NCBI RefSeq assembly: GCF_003002055.1
Contig: NZ_PVZF01000019.1
Location: 1-45,587, forward strand
Length of the DNA: 45,587 bases
From: Kineococcus rhizosphaerae
Lineage (GTDB): Bacteria; Actinomycetota; Actinomycetes; Actinomycetales; Kineococcaceae
Direction of reading: 5' to 3'
How positions within the stretch are numbered: the stretch's first letter is position 1; every line of letters starts with the position of its first letter. The position numbers and the translations under genes were made by a program. Under the pieces are notes generated by a model, which made no database searches, was not told the DNA's origin, and saw only the letters and a program-made list of their open reading frames with translations. Positions 16,433-23,887 of the stretch are shown here, piece by piece.

Positions 16433-17249
16433 GGCTGTTCTCCTCCCGATCAGTGGGGTACTGCTCTTCGGGTCGCGTCAGGCGGGCGCGGCGGCTTTCG
16501 ATGAGCTCGCGTGCGTTGGCTCCTGCGCGGCGCACGCTGCGCAGGTAGTCGCTGTGGTCGTGGCGGCGGTCGGGGCGGCGCCCGTGGCTGTAGACCGCGG
16601 CGTCGTTGGTGGCCTGCGGCAAGGTGGCCAGGACCGGGGCTCGCAAGGTGCTGACGACTTGGGCGCGGGCGTAGGCGTCGTAGTCGCCTTCACGCACGAT
16701 CAAGGCCAGCGCATCGGCGCCGGTGGCGTGAGTCTCCAGGTGCTGCTGCAGGTGGGCGACGCTTCCTCGAGCAGCGTGCAGGGCGGGCAGGCCCGCGCCG
16801 GTCAGGACCATGACGGCATCGGAGCGCTCGATCAGCGGCAGGGGCGCGTTCGTGGTGGCGTAGCGACCGGCGTCGACGATGACGTCCACTCCCCCGCGGT
16901 CCAGACCGGTCAGGACGTCGGCCAATTCGACCCAGACCCGTTTGGTGAGTTGGGCCTGGGCGAAGGTCGGGGCCGCCGAGAGCAGCGTCTTGCCCTCAGC
17001 TCCGGGTAGTTGCAGGCACTGCGACCACAGGACTTCCTCCACCGAGGAGTGAGCTGCGGCCATGGTCAGGCTCAGCAGGGAGCGCTCCTGGGAGACCTGG
17101 CCGCGGAAGAGACCGGCCATGATCGCGCTGCCGCCGCTGGAGTCGGCTTCGACCAGCAGCGCCGGTCGCGGCCAGGTCATCGTCATGGCCAGCGCCGTGG
17201 TGGTCACGCCCGGGGCACCCTTGATGCTGCACAAGGTGATGAGTGCCAT
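16425..17249 (-). CDS. tadZ: TadZ/CpaE-like ParA-fold ATPase
   Basis: A 274-aa MinD/ParA-like protein that in Tad systems positions the apparatus at the cell surface. The deviant P-loop is SIKGAPGVTTTALA (8-21): Lys of KGG is kept but the GKT lysine is replaced by Thr, as in many TadZ proteins that bind rather than rapidly hydrolyse ATP. A DVIVDAGR segment corresponds to Walker B. No receiver domain is present. Start and stop overlap neighbours, so it is co-translated with the SAF protein and TadA. Confidence 0.87.
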   Translation of the reverse strand: MALITLCSIKGAPGVTTTALAMTMTWPRPALLVEADSSGGSAIMAGLFRGQVSQERSLLSLTMAAAHSSVEEVLWSQCLQLPGAEGKTLLSAAPTFAQAQLTKRVWVELADVLTGLDRGGVDVIVDAGRYATTNAPLPLIERSDAVMVLTGAGLPALHAARGSVAHLQQHLETHATGADALALIVREGDYDAYARAQVVSTLRAPVLATLPQATNDAAVYSHGRRPDRRHDHSDYLRSVRRAGANARELIESRRARLTRPEEQYPTDREENSRV

Positions 17250-17971
17250 CAGCGTTCCCGGGACTGCAGGACGAGCGCGACGCGACCGGTGGAGGCTTGC
17301 GCGGCGAGGCGGGCCGCGTCTCCTTCGGGAACCAAGACGTCGACGGTGACTACGCCCTGGGTGTCGGGGGTCCCCACGTTCTGCACGGTGGCGCTGGTGG
17401 TGTTCGGCGCTGCCGGCACCTGGCTGTTGGCGTCGTTGGAGTTCGGGGTGTCGACGATGGACACGGTGTCTCCGGCGACGAGGGGTTCGGTGGGCATCTG
17501 GGCGCTGGTCAGGGCCACCCCCACCAGGCTCTGGCCGTTGACCGGGACCACCGAGGAGTTCAGTGCTTCAGGAGTCAGCAGCGTTCCGGCGAACAGCGGC
17601 TGCTGGGCGCGCTGACCGATCAGGTCCTTCAGCTGTGCTGCGGGCACCGTCTTCAAGCCGGTGCCGTTGACGTCGACGGTGGTGAGGTCCTCGCGGGTGA
17701 TGGTCTGCCCGCGCTGGACGCTTTCACGCACTTCTACGACCGAGGTGGTCTTTGTGGCCCCTTCGACGGCGAAGTAGACCGCCACCGCTCCCAGCCCGGC
17801 CAGAGCGACCGCCGCGAGCAGGTGGCGGGCACGACGTTGAGGGCGGAAAGCAGCCGGCTGGACGGGCACCCCCCGCGTCGTGGTGGCGGGCTCGGTGGCG
17901 GGGGCGCTGCGGCGGCCGCGGTTTGCAGCAGGGCCTCGGCCGTTGGTCGAGCCCGGGGTGGTGGTGCTCAC
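17249..17971 (-). CDS. cpaB: SAF-domain pilus protein (CpaB/RcpC type)
   Basis: A 240-aa protein with a disordered basic N terminus, one membrane helix (about 51-68) and an external SAF domain (72-135; VVEVRESVQRGQTITREDLTTVDV, AGTLLTPEALN). A Ser/Asn-rich loop and final beta domain follow. CpaB/RcpC stabilise the secretin in Gram-negatives; in actinobacteria the partner is unknown and it may contact peptidoglycan. GTG start at 17971 has AGGAGGG upstream. First gene of the pilus operon; a long 330-bp leader with an inverted repeat lies before it. Confidence 0.85.
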   Translation of the reverse strand: MSTTTPGSTNGRGPAANRGRRSAPATEPATTTRGVPVQPAAFRPQRRARHLLAAVALAGLGAVAVYFAVEGATKTTSVVEVRESVQRGQTITREDLTTVDVNGTGLKTVPAAQLKDLIGQRAQQPLFAGTLLTPEALNSSVVPVNGQSLVGVALTSAQMPTEPLVAGDTVSIVDTPNSNDANSQVPAAPNTTSATVQNVGTPDTQGVVTVDVLVPEGDAARLAAQASTGRVALVLQSRER

Positions 17972-18107
17972 GCGCCCTCCTGGGGGTGCTGGGTCTTCGG
18001 GTGCAGCTGCGGGCGGATCGTCGCAGGCGTCGGACTCGCGAACTGAGCTGATCTGGCGCGGTGCGGGCCTGCGCCGAGGAGCAGACGGTCGTAGGGGTGC
18101 GGCTGAC

Positions 18108-18146
18108 CCCCGTCACGTTGTAACTCGACGTTACAACGTGACGGGG
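18108..18146. promoter_or_regulatory. perfect 17-bp inverted repeat before the pilus operon
   Basis: CCCCGTCACGTTGTAAC (18108-18124) and its exact complement (18130-18146) flank a 5-bp spacer TCGAC. It lies 137 bp upstream of cpaB and 154 bp downstream of the HTH gene. No T-tract follows, so it is either an actinobacterial hairpin terminator for the HTH gene or an operator for a dimeric repressor controlling the pilus operon. The adjacent HTH protein is an obvious candidate ligand, by proximity only. Confidence 0.75.
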
Positions 18147-18211
18147 ATGTTGTCACTCCTGATGTCCAGGGCGCCGGAGAGCGCCTCCGGCTGTTGGCGG
18201 AGGGCGTGGGT

Positions 18212-18247
18212 GGGGTGAGCAGCGGGGTGAGTCGCGGGGTGAGTCGC
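18212..18247. repeat. 12-bp tandem array, 3 units
   Basis: GGGGTGAGCAGC followed by two GGGGTGAGTCGC, exact 12-bp period, in the non-coding interval upstream of cpaB. In complement the core is (G/A)CTCAC, the same core as in the parA-upstream and 3058 arrays. Confidence 0.65.
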
Positions 18248-18299
18248 GACGTCCGCGGTCCGCCCTCCCCTGCCGGAGACAACAAGCAGCTCGCGGCCC

Positions 18300-18716
18300 T
18301 CAGGCCTTCCGGCGCCAGCCTCGACCCCGGCGCGCGGCATGGGCCTCGATGACCGCCTGGGGACGCCACACCGGGGTGCGACCGATCGTCGTGGCCGGCG
18401 CCGGAAGGATGCCGCGTGAGACATAGGCGCGCACCGACGCCCGCGAGATTCCGCAGTGCTCGGCGATCTCGGCCGTCGTCCACCACTCCTGGGCGGCATC
18501 GACCGACGAGGTCGACCTGCCGGTGGGAGTGAGCAGCGTGTCCGGCGAGATGCTGTCGGGGTTCGACGCAGCGCTGCCGGCGGGTTCGAGCGTCGCAGAG
18601 CTGTTCGTGTCGTCCTCCTGCTGCGTGCTGCGATCGGACGTTGAAGAGCTCGAGGAAGAACGCGGCACGTTCCGGCCCGCCCCCGGTGGGGACGTTCGTG
18701 GCGGGCGCGAGGGCAT
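18300..18716 (-). CDS. excisionase/MerR-type HTH protein with a possible N-terminal frameshift
   Basis: A 138-aa frame. The C-terminal half is a helix-turn-helix of the HTH_17/MerR class (EWWTTAEIAEHCGISRASVRAYVSRGILPAPATTIGRTPVWRPQAV). The first half is Ser/Thr-rich. The 18716 ATG has no Shine-Dalgarno. In another frame an ATG at 18811, preceded by GTGAGGAGTT, opens a well-coded stretch (MADYTPSVLDRHG ... AAFFLELFNV) that loses coding character near 18640, exactly where the HTH frame gains it. A +1 frameshift there would join them into one protein of about 170 aa. It may be a real lesion, a sequence error or programmed. Confidence 0.72.
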   Translation of the reverse strand: MPSRPPRTSPPGAGRNVPRSSSSSSTSDRSTQQEDDTNSSATLEPAGSAASNPDSISPDTLLTPTGRSTSSVDAAQEWWTTAEIAEHCGISRASVRAYVSRGILPAPATTIGRTPVWRPQAVIEAHAARRGRGWRRKA

Positions 18717-18938
18717 CGACGAAGCGTAGAGGTGAGCGACCCTGCGAAGTCAGCGCCGGAGGCGCTGCGCTGACACCGTGGCGATCGAGCACGCTGGGAG
18801 TGTAGTCAGCCATCAGGTCAACTCCTCACGATCGTAACGCGCGCAACCACTTTGGGGTGCGACACCCTGCCGACCGGCTCGACCCCGGCCCGACGCGAGC
18901 CTGGCGCCGGCCCGACGCTGGTCAGGACCCGGCCGAGC

Positions 18939-19976
18939 TCAGCTGTTGCCGAGCTCGGCGCGCACCGCGAGCGTCACCAGCTGGCCGCGGCTGCTGGCAC
19001 CCACCTGCTGCTCCACCTCATCGAGGGTTCGCAGCTGCCCGCGCGTCAGACGCAGACCCATCTGGACCTTCACCTCGTTGGTGCGCGCCGGGGCGCTGAA
19101 GGTGAACAGGGACCCCGTCTGCGGTTTCAGGGCCTCCTCCACTAGCTGCGGCAACCGGGCGTACTGCGCCTCGATGGCCCGCAGGACGACCTCAGCGACC
19201 GTGGGCGCAGGGTCTAGATGGCGACGACGAGCGGCCACCAGCTCCCTGACCTCCACGGGGACGTAGACCGCCGTGGAGACGGGCAGGTGATCTTCTGCTG
19301 CTGATGAGGCCGACACCGCAGACTTCGGGCGGCCGATCTTGGCCGCGGGCCGTTCGGTACGCCGGCCTGAAGTGGCCGCGCGCGAGCGTTCAGCGCCCGT
19401 CGTCGATCGTGGCCGCCGGGAGCCCGCAGCGACCTCCGACGCAGGTACCGCCGCGGCAGGCGGCGAAGGTGCCGCACTCACCTCCACAGCACCGGCCGCG
19501 GGAGCAACCGCAGCGGCGTGGGCCTGATCGTCGTCCTGGGCCCGATCGTCGTCCTGGGCCCGATCGTCGTCCTGAGCGCTGGCCTTGGCCCTCGTCTGGA
19601 CCCCGACCTCCGTCTTGGCCCCCGTCTCAGTCCCGTCCAAGGCTCGAGCCTGGGCCGCCCCGGCGGGAGAGGCGCCCTCTCCCCCGGGCCCCTCCCCCGC
19701 TACGGCAGGGGCCGAGTCTGTGGCGGGCTCGACCTCGACGAGCTGTGATGTCACAGCAGCGCCCAGATCAGCTGCCAGTTCACATGCCAGGTCCGCCGGC
19801 AGCTGCGAAGACAGGTCCGCGGGCACCTCGACAGGACGCTGATCCGCAGTGGGCTCGGTCGTCGACGGGGCGGCGGTGGGCGCCGCAGCAGGCAGCAGTC
19901 GTGGGCTGCGCCGACCTCTACGCCCCAGCGAGGCGGCCAGCTCCTGCGGGAGAACCGATCGAGGCTGCTCGCTCAT
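18939..19976 (-). CDS. ParB-type centromere-binding protein, tandem ribbon-helix-helix (inferred)
   Basis: A 345-aa protein directly after parA, overlapping its stop (ATGA). The first 215 residues are low-complexity Ala/Pro/Glu, including three AQDDDR repeats from an 18-bp DNA repeat. Then two beta-helix-helix units: TAVYVPVEVRELVAARRRH / TVAEVVLRAIEAQY (about 235-275) and KVQMGLRLTRGQLRTLDEVE / SSRGQLVTLAVRAEL (about 300-342). This looks like a ribbon-helix-helix pair, so it would be a type Ib-like partner, not a KorB/Spo0J-type ParB. Such proteins bind tandem short repeats; the 12-bp array upstream of parA is the obvious target. Confidence 0.7.
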   Translation of the reverse strand: MSEQPRSVLPQELAASLGRRGRRSPRLLPAAAPTAAPSTTEPTADQRPVEVPADLSSQLPADLACELAADLGAAVTSQLVEVEPATDSAPAVAGEGPGGEGASPAGAAQARALDGTETGAKTEVGVQTRAKASAQDDDRAQDDDRAQDDDQAHAAAVAPAAGAVEVSAAPSPPAAAVPASEVAAGSRRPRSTTGAERSRAATSGRRTERPAAKIGRPKSAVSASSAAEDHLPVSTAVYVPVEVRELVAARRRHLDPAPTVAEVVLRAIEAQYARLPQLVEEALKPQTGSLFTFSAPARTNEVKVQMGLRLTRGQLRTLDEVEQQVGASSRGQLVTLAVRAELGNS

Positions 19977-21178
19977 GCGACCACGCCCTGTCCCTCACCC
20001 GAAGCCCGCCCATCCACCGTGGCCGACTCCCCTCCCCCGCTGGTCGAGTCCTGCTTGCGGTGATCCCCGCTGTCGTCCTGGTCGATCGCCTCAGCGCCTT
20101 CGTTGACGCTGTCGTTGGCGCTGTCGTCCTCGCCCGCGCTGGCGCCCTCGTCGTCAGCGGCTCCTTCGCTCTCGGCTTCCAGCAGGGTCTGTACGAACTC
20201 CTGGGCCAAGGCGGCGTAGTCCCCGGCCAGAGAGGAGGCGCTGCCGGCCAGCCGCTCGACGGGCTGGCCGCTGCGCATGGCCTCGTACCAGGCGGGCTGG
20301 GTGCTGACGACCTTCTCGAGCTCATGGGCGAGCTCACCGCGCTCGCGGGAGTCAGAGGCCGCGGCCTCGGCGTAGCGGATGCGGGACTTGAAGATGTAGG
20401 CGTCAGGGCCGAGGTCCTCGCGGACGCGGGCGTAGACGCGCTCGTGGATGCGGGTGGCGCTCTGACTGGTGCCGGTCAGGAGGACACCAAGCAGCTCGAC
20501 GTCAGGGTTGACCTCTCGCACCGTCTCGACGCGTTCAGCCACCTCCGACATCCCGGCCCGGGAGCTGGCATCAGAACGAACCGGCACCAGCAGCCACCGG
20601 GCGACGCCGACGGCGACTTCCTGGACGATCGGCTCCCCCGGCGGGCAGTCGAGCAAGATCACTTCGTAGTCGCGAGCGATGTGGGCCAGCGGGATGACCA
20701 GGGCGTCGGCCGCGGCGTGACGCGACTGGCTGCGCTGGGCGGTCAGCAGGGCCCGCAGGTTGTCCAGATGCTTGCCACCCGGCACGACGTCGAGGTTGGG
20801 TCGCACGTTGCGGATCGGCAGCAGAGCGGTGGAGCCCAGCACGGCCTGGACGATGCCCAGACCCTTGTCATCGCGCGCGTCCGTTCCGTAGCCCAGGTCC
20901 TGAGCGCAGTTGCCCTGCCGGTCCAGGTCGAGGAGCAGGACCCTGGTGCCTGCCGCGGCCAGCTGGCCGGCCAGGTTCGTCGCGATCGATGTCTTCAGCA
21001 CCCCGCCCTTGTTGTTGATGATCGCCACGACGCGATCCATGAGCAGGCGCAAGATCGCGCGGTCCGTGCTGTCGATCCATCGAGACAGCTCCCCCGCATC
21101 CATCTCCTCGACGAAGGCCAGCAGCTCGTCCACGGTCTCGAACTGCGGCGGGCTCTGAGGCTGTGTGTCGGCAACCAT
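19973..21178 (-). CDS. parA: ParA-type partition ATPase
   Basis: A 401-aa plasmid-segregation ATPase. The P-loop is NNKGGVLKTS (55-64): the signature Lys of KGG and the GKT-position Lys are kept, but the usual Gly before it is Leu. LLLDLDRQGN is the A' motif and VILLDCPPGEP the Walker B region. The 54-residue N-terminal helical extension (FETVDELLAFVEEMDAGELSRW) may bind partner or operator. An acidic tail of about 60 residues follows the ATPase. The ATG at 21178 has GGAAGGA upstream and is preferred over the 58-codon upstream extension, which translates a 12-bp DNA array. Confidence 0.9.
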   Translation of the reverse strand: MVADTQPQSPPQFETVDELLAFVEEMDAGELSRWIDSTDRAILRLLMDRVVAIINNKGGVLKTSIATNLAGQLAAAGTRVLLLDLDRQGNCAQDLGYGTDARDDKGLGIVQAVLGSTALLPIRNVRPNLDVVPGGKHLDNLRALLTAQRSQSRHAAADALVIPLAHIARDYEVILLDCPPGEPIVQEVAVGVARWLLVPVRSDASSRAGMSEVAERVETVREVNPDVELLGVLLTGTSQSATRIHERVYARVREDLGPDAYIFKSRIRYAEAAASDSRERGELAHELEKVVSTQPAWYEAMRSGQPVERLAGSASSLAGDYAALAQEFVQTLLEAESEGAADDEGASAGEDDSANDSVNEGAEAIDQDDSGDHRKQDSTSGGGESATVDGRASGEGQGVVA

Positions 21179-21203
21179 CGCGAGAGGGGTCCTTCCCTGG
21201 CGG

Positions 21204-21251
21204 TGTGGGTCGGTCGGTCGGTGGGTCGGTCGGTGGGTGTCGCTCACAGGG
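21204..21251. repeat. 12-bp array in the parA leader
   Basis: Four 12-nt units (TGTGGGTCGGTC, GGTCGGTGGGTC, GGTCGGTGGGTG, TCGCTCACAGGG) end about 25 nt upstream of the parA start, just beyond its SD. The last unit carries the GCTCAC core. Possible autoregulatory operator for the partition proteins. Confidence 0.6.
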
Positions 21252-21348
21252 ATGTGGTGCAGCCCGTCGAGCCGCAGTCGAGGCTCGGGCCGGACGATAG
21301 CGCCCGAGACGGTCACAGCCGCCGACCTACGTCGCGACCACCGCCGTG

Positions 21349-21570
21349 TCATAGGACGCGCCTTAGTCCGTCTCTACGAGCCCACGTATGGGCGCGCTCT
21401 CGACAACGTCATAAGCCGCGTCAGCGAACGCAACCACGAACACGCAGTAAAGCGCGGATGTCTGCACGCATGAAGCTGCAACGTACTACACGGCATACGA
21501 CAAGCGCTCTAGTGCGGCAGAAACCGCAACATATAGCACGCAATAAAGTGCGCTAATAAGTGAGGAGCGT
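21349..21570. other. AT-richer segment upstream of parA
   Basis: A stretch clearly richer in A/T than its surroundings, with repeated words such as GCAATAAAGTGCGC, CGCAGTAAAGCGCG and GCTAATAAGTG. It includes a 13-bp inverted copy (21549-21561) of the word at 2981-2993. It lies between parA and the long 12-bp array; a promoter, DNA-unwinding element or replication origin would fit. No gene is supported. Confidence 0.5.
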
Positions 21571-21672
21571 GCGGGTGTGGGCGGAGCTATCGGAAGGGGC
21601 GACGCCTGAGGAAGGGTGTCGCTCGCAGTGGACCGCCAGCAGGCCTCCTGGGCGATCCGTACCTAACAGCCC

Positions 21673-21852
21673 GCTCACGAGCCCGCTCACGAGCCCGCTC
21701 ACGAGCCCGCTCACGAGCCCGCTCACGAGCCCGCTCACGAGCCCGCTCACGAGGCTGCTCACGACAGCGCTCGCGGTCACGCTCACAGAAACGCTAAAAA
21801 CATCGCTCACAACTACGCTAACGAATACGCTCACATCGACGCTCACAGCTCA
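21673..21852. repeat. 15-unit, 12-bp tandem array; centromere/iteron candidate
   Basis: Fifteen consecutive units start with GCT and keep an exact 12-bp period. Six are identical GCTCACGAGCCC (21673-21744); the rest diverge (GCTCACGAGGCT, GCTCACGACAGC, GCTCGCGGTCAC, GCTCACAGAAAC, GCTAAAAACATC, then GCTCACAACTAC and so on), mostly keeping GCTCAC or GCTAA. It lies 495 bp upstream of parA. Tandem 10-12-bp repeats bound side by side by ribbon-helix-helix proteins are the known form of several plasmid centromeres; replication iterons are the alternative. Both strands are open in some frames but encode only four-residue repeats. Confidence 0.85.
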
Positions 21853-21999
21853 GCTGGGGAGCATACATGCAGGTCAGGGGCCCGCCATGTCCGACCGACA
21901 GGTGCGGGCATTGCCCCATCCTGCGAGGGTTGCACCTACCAACCCAGCAGCACGAGCAGACGGCAGCGGCCGTCGGGGCACGCGCAGACGGCGTCCGCA

Positions 22000-22935
22000 T
22001 CACGCGCAGGACCGTTCGTCTTGAGGCTCGCTGGCCGCGCACACCGCCTGCGACAGACGTTGCGTTGCTCGCTGGAGCCGCTGGCGGGTTGCCTGGTGGC
22101 TCAAGCCCAGCTCGGCGGCCACCTGCTCCAGGGGGGTCCGTCGCGGACCACCTGCAGCGAAGACCATCGTCAGCAGCTCCACATCGCTCGCCGACAGCAC
22201 CTGCGACGCCCAGCGCAACAGCCCCTCGGCCAAGTCCGCGGCCGACAGCGTGGAAGCGTTGACGGCAGCGGCCGGGTCTGCGCTGAAGGGCTGCATCGAC
22301 TCCACCATCCGCGCCGGGTCCTCAGCCGCCGCCGCGTCCAGGAACCGCTGCCGGGAGTCCAGCCGGCGCACCACCTCGACGTCCTCACCCAGGCCCCGCA
22401 GCTCGTGGCTGGCCCTGTACTCCACCTCGTCGTGACGAATCCTCTTCTGCAGGTCCAGGCGCAGGTTCAAGGCGATGCGGTGCGGACGCCTCGTCAGGGG
22501 GTAGTCAGCGGCCAGCAGCCACAACGACGCCACGACCGAGGACATCCCCAGGCCGTAGCGCTCGGCCAGCTTCACCACCACCAGCGCCAGGCGCCGAGTC
22601 AGCACCAGGAAGGCCAGCTCACCGCCGGGGCCCCCCTCAGCGATCTCCAGCAGCAGGACCCGCAGCGCCTCGTCCATCTCATCACCACGTCGCTGCAGCC
22701 ACAGCTTCCCGATGCGTGCATCCACCTCCGCCACCGAGGCCAGGCCGGCCAGAGCGATCGGTGCCTGCTTCGTCCACCGGGCCGTGCACTGCTCGGCCCA
22801 GGAGGACTCCTTCATCTCCTCCCAGCGACGCTGGACGTCCCACGGCAAGCGCGTCAGGGCCGCTTCGGCACTCTGCTGGGCACGAGAGACGGCCACGGAG
22901 GCGGTGGTGCGGGGGAGTGCGGCGATGTCTGACAT
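22000..22935 (-). CDS. sigma-70-like protein (regions 2 and 4)
   Basis: 311 aa from ATG 22935, with GGAGG upstream. The middle (about 70-155) resembles sigma region 2: GELAFLVLTRRLALVVVKLAERYG, then VVASLWLLAADYPLTRRPHRIALNLRLDLQKRI. The C terminus (about 245-300) is a region-4-like helix-turn-helix: SASDVELLTMVFAAGG then LEQVAAELGLSHQATRQRLQRATQRLSQAV. It is longer than a minimal ECF sigma. It would direct RNA polymerase to a specialised promoter; the five bipartite motifs in the window are the natural candidates. No anti-sigma gene is adjacent. The alternative is a plasmid regulator derived from a sigma fold. Confidence 0.72.
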   Translation of the reverse strand: MSDIAALPRTTASVAVSRAQQSAEAALTRLPWDVQRRWEEMKESSWAEQCTARWTKQAPIALAGLASVAEVDARIGKLWLQRRGDEMDEALRVLLLEIAEGGPGGELAFLVLTRRLALVVVKLAERYGLGMSSVVASLWLLAADYPLTRRPHRIALNLRLDLQKRIRHDEVEYRASHELRGLGEDVEVVRRLDSRQRFLDAAAAEDPARMVESMQPFSADPAAAVNASTLSAADLAEGLLRWASQVLSASDVELLTMVFAAGGPRRTPLEQVAAELGLSHQATRQRLQRATQRLSQAVCAASEPQDERSCA

Positions 22936-22986
22936 GGGGTGACCTCCAGCGGAGCGGTGCGAACACCACCCACGCTGGCCAGCGGA

Positions 22987-23022
22987 GGTTGCCCCAGAGG
23001 TTGCCCGACAGGTTGCCCGCCA
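22987..23022. repeat. 12-bp array in the leader of the sigma-like gene
   Basis: GGTTGCCCCAGA, GGTTGCCCGACA and GGTTGCCCGCCA in perfect tandem, 52 bp upstream of the start codon. Eight bases are identical in all units. No promoter motif of the bipartite class is seen upstream of this gene. Confidence 0.7.
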
Positions 23023-23815
23023 TGATCTGGTGCAGAACTCGCGTGCCCGCCCCGACCGGGCAACCATCCAGTCTCAGCGCAGGCAACCCCTGAGCCGAAG
23101 GCGGACAACGACCAGCTGCAAAGCCGGCGGCCGCGGCTGCGTCGCTCACCACCGACCTCGACACGGCTGGGGCTACCCCGGGGTCTCGACCGATGACAGC
23201 TACCTCGACCCGCAGGCTCCGCCCAGATCCACCTGCCACCGCACGATCTCGACCTGCATCCGCACCCGCACCCGCATCCGTGAAGCCCGCCAGTGCGCCC
23301 CTGCTTGGACTCACCCACGGTGGACAGGAGGCGAACCCTGCGCATGCAACCCGGCGTCCTCAACGGTCAGCCGCGCCACCTCAGCGCCCAAGCAGCGTCA
23401 TCCTCACGGCAGCACTCCGCTGTCTGAACGGCCATCAACGCCGGCCGGGAACCCGCAGCTCACACTTCTACGCACCAGCACGCGAGCGCCGGCTGCGACC
23501 GCGGTCATCGACGACTACCCACCCAGACCAAGCACCGGACACGACGACACGGGCTGCGCGGACATCAACGGCGAGGGGGGATGCCCAGCAGGGGCATTTA
23601 GCGCATCGCCGGATCCAGGCTCCGGTCCGGACGCTGCGCGCCACAGCCCGGAGCCTAATCTGGTGATCAAGCGGGGAGCAAGTGAGCCCACCTGCAACCA
23701 CGCACCCGAACGCGACGGCGCTCGCGGGCGGCTGTGCCGCCTGTTGCGACGTTGAGGGCTTGCTCGCGAGCGCTCCCACGGTCCGGTCTTCAAGCGCGGC
23801 GGCAGGTGCGTCGAT
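23023..23815. other. gene-poor 790-bp interval
   Basis: No supported gene. Several long frames are open on both strands but have Arg/Ser/Pro-rich translations, no convincing SD and no consistent third-position bias. A 6-bp repeat (ATCCGC/ACCCGC) occurs around 23255-23280. The interval separates the minus-strand control genes from the plus-strand cargo genes and may hold divergent promoters. Confidence 0.45.
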
Positions 23816-23875
23816 GAGCGCGTCAACGAGCGCAGTTATCAGCGGAACCGCGAGCGGGTTGATGAGCGGGACGTC
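23816..23875. repeat. 12-bp array immediately before a Shine-Dalgarno
   Basis: Five 12-nt units with a GAGCG core at the same phase (GAGCGCGTCAAC, GAGCGCAGTTAT, CAGCGGAACCGC, GAGCGGGTTGAT, GAGCGGGACGTC). The complement reads CGCTCAT/CGCTCG, close to the GCTCAC family. The array abuts the GGAGGGG SD of the gene at 23888. Confidence 0.68.
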
Positions 23876-23887
23876 GGGAGGGGATAA

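Noticed and set aside
17968-18813. 281-aa minus-strand frame through the HTH gene and its downstream region
   Set aside because: Only the first ~55 codons look coding; the remainder is a shadow of the HTH gene and crosses the inverted repeat and 12-bp array.
21673-21852. CRISPR array
   Set aside because: Units are contiguous 12-bp repeats with no unique spacers and no cas genes nearby.
21553-22024. Open frames on both strands across the 12-bp array (97 aa minus, 154 aa plus)
   Set aside because: They translate only the repeat (LVSG or LTSP units) plus low-complexity flanks, have no convincing SD, and arise because the 12-bp period keeps any frame open.
23030-23755. 241-aa plus-strand frame in the gene-poor interval
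   Set aside because: Arg/Ser/Pro/Thr-rich translation, no SD, and competing open frames on both strands; typical of high-GC non-coding DNA.
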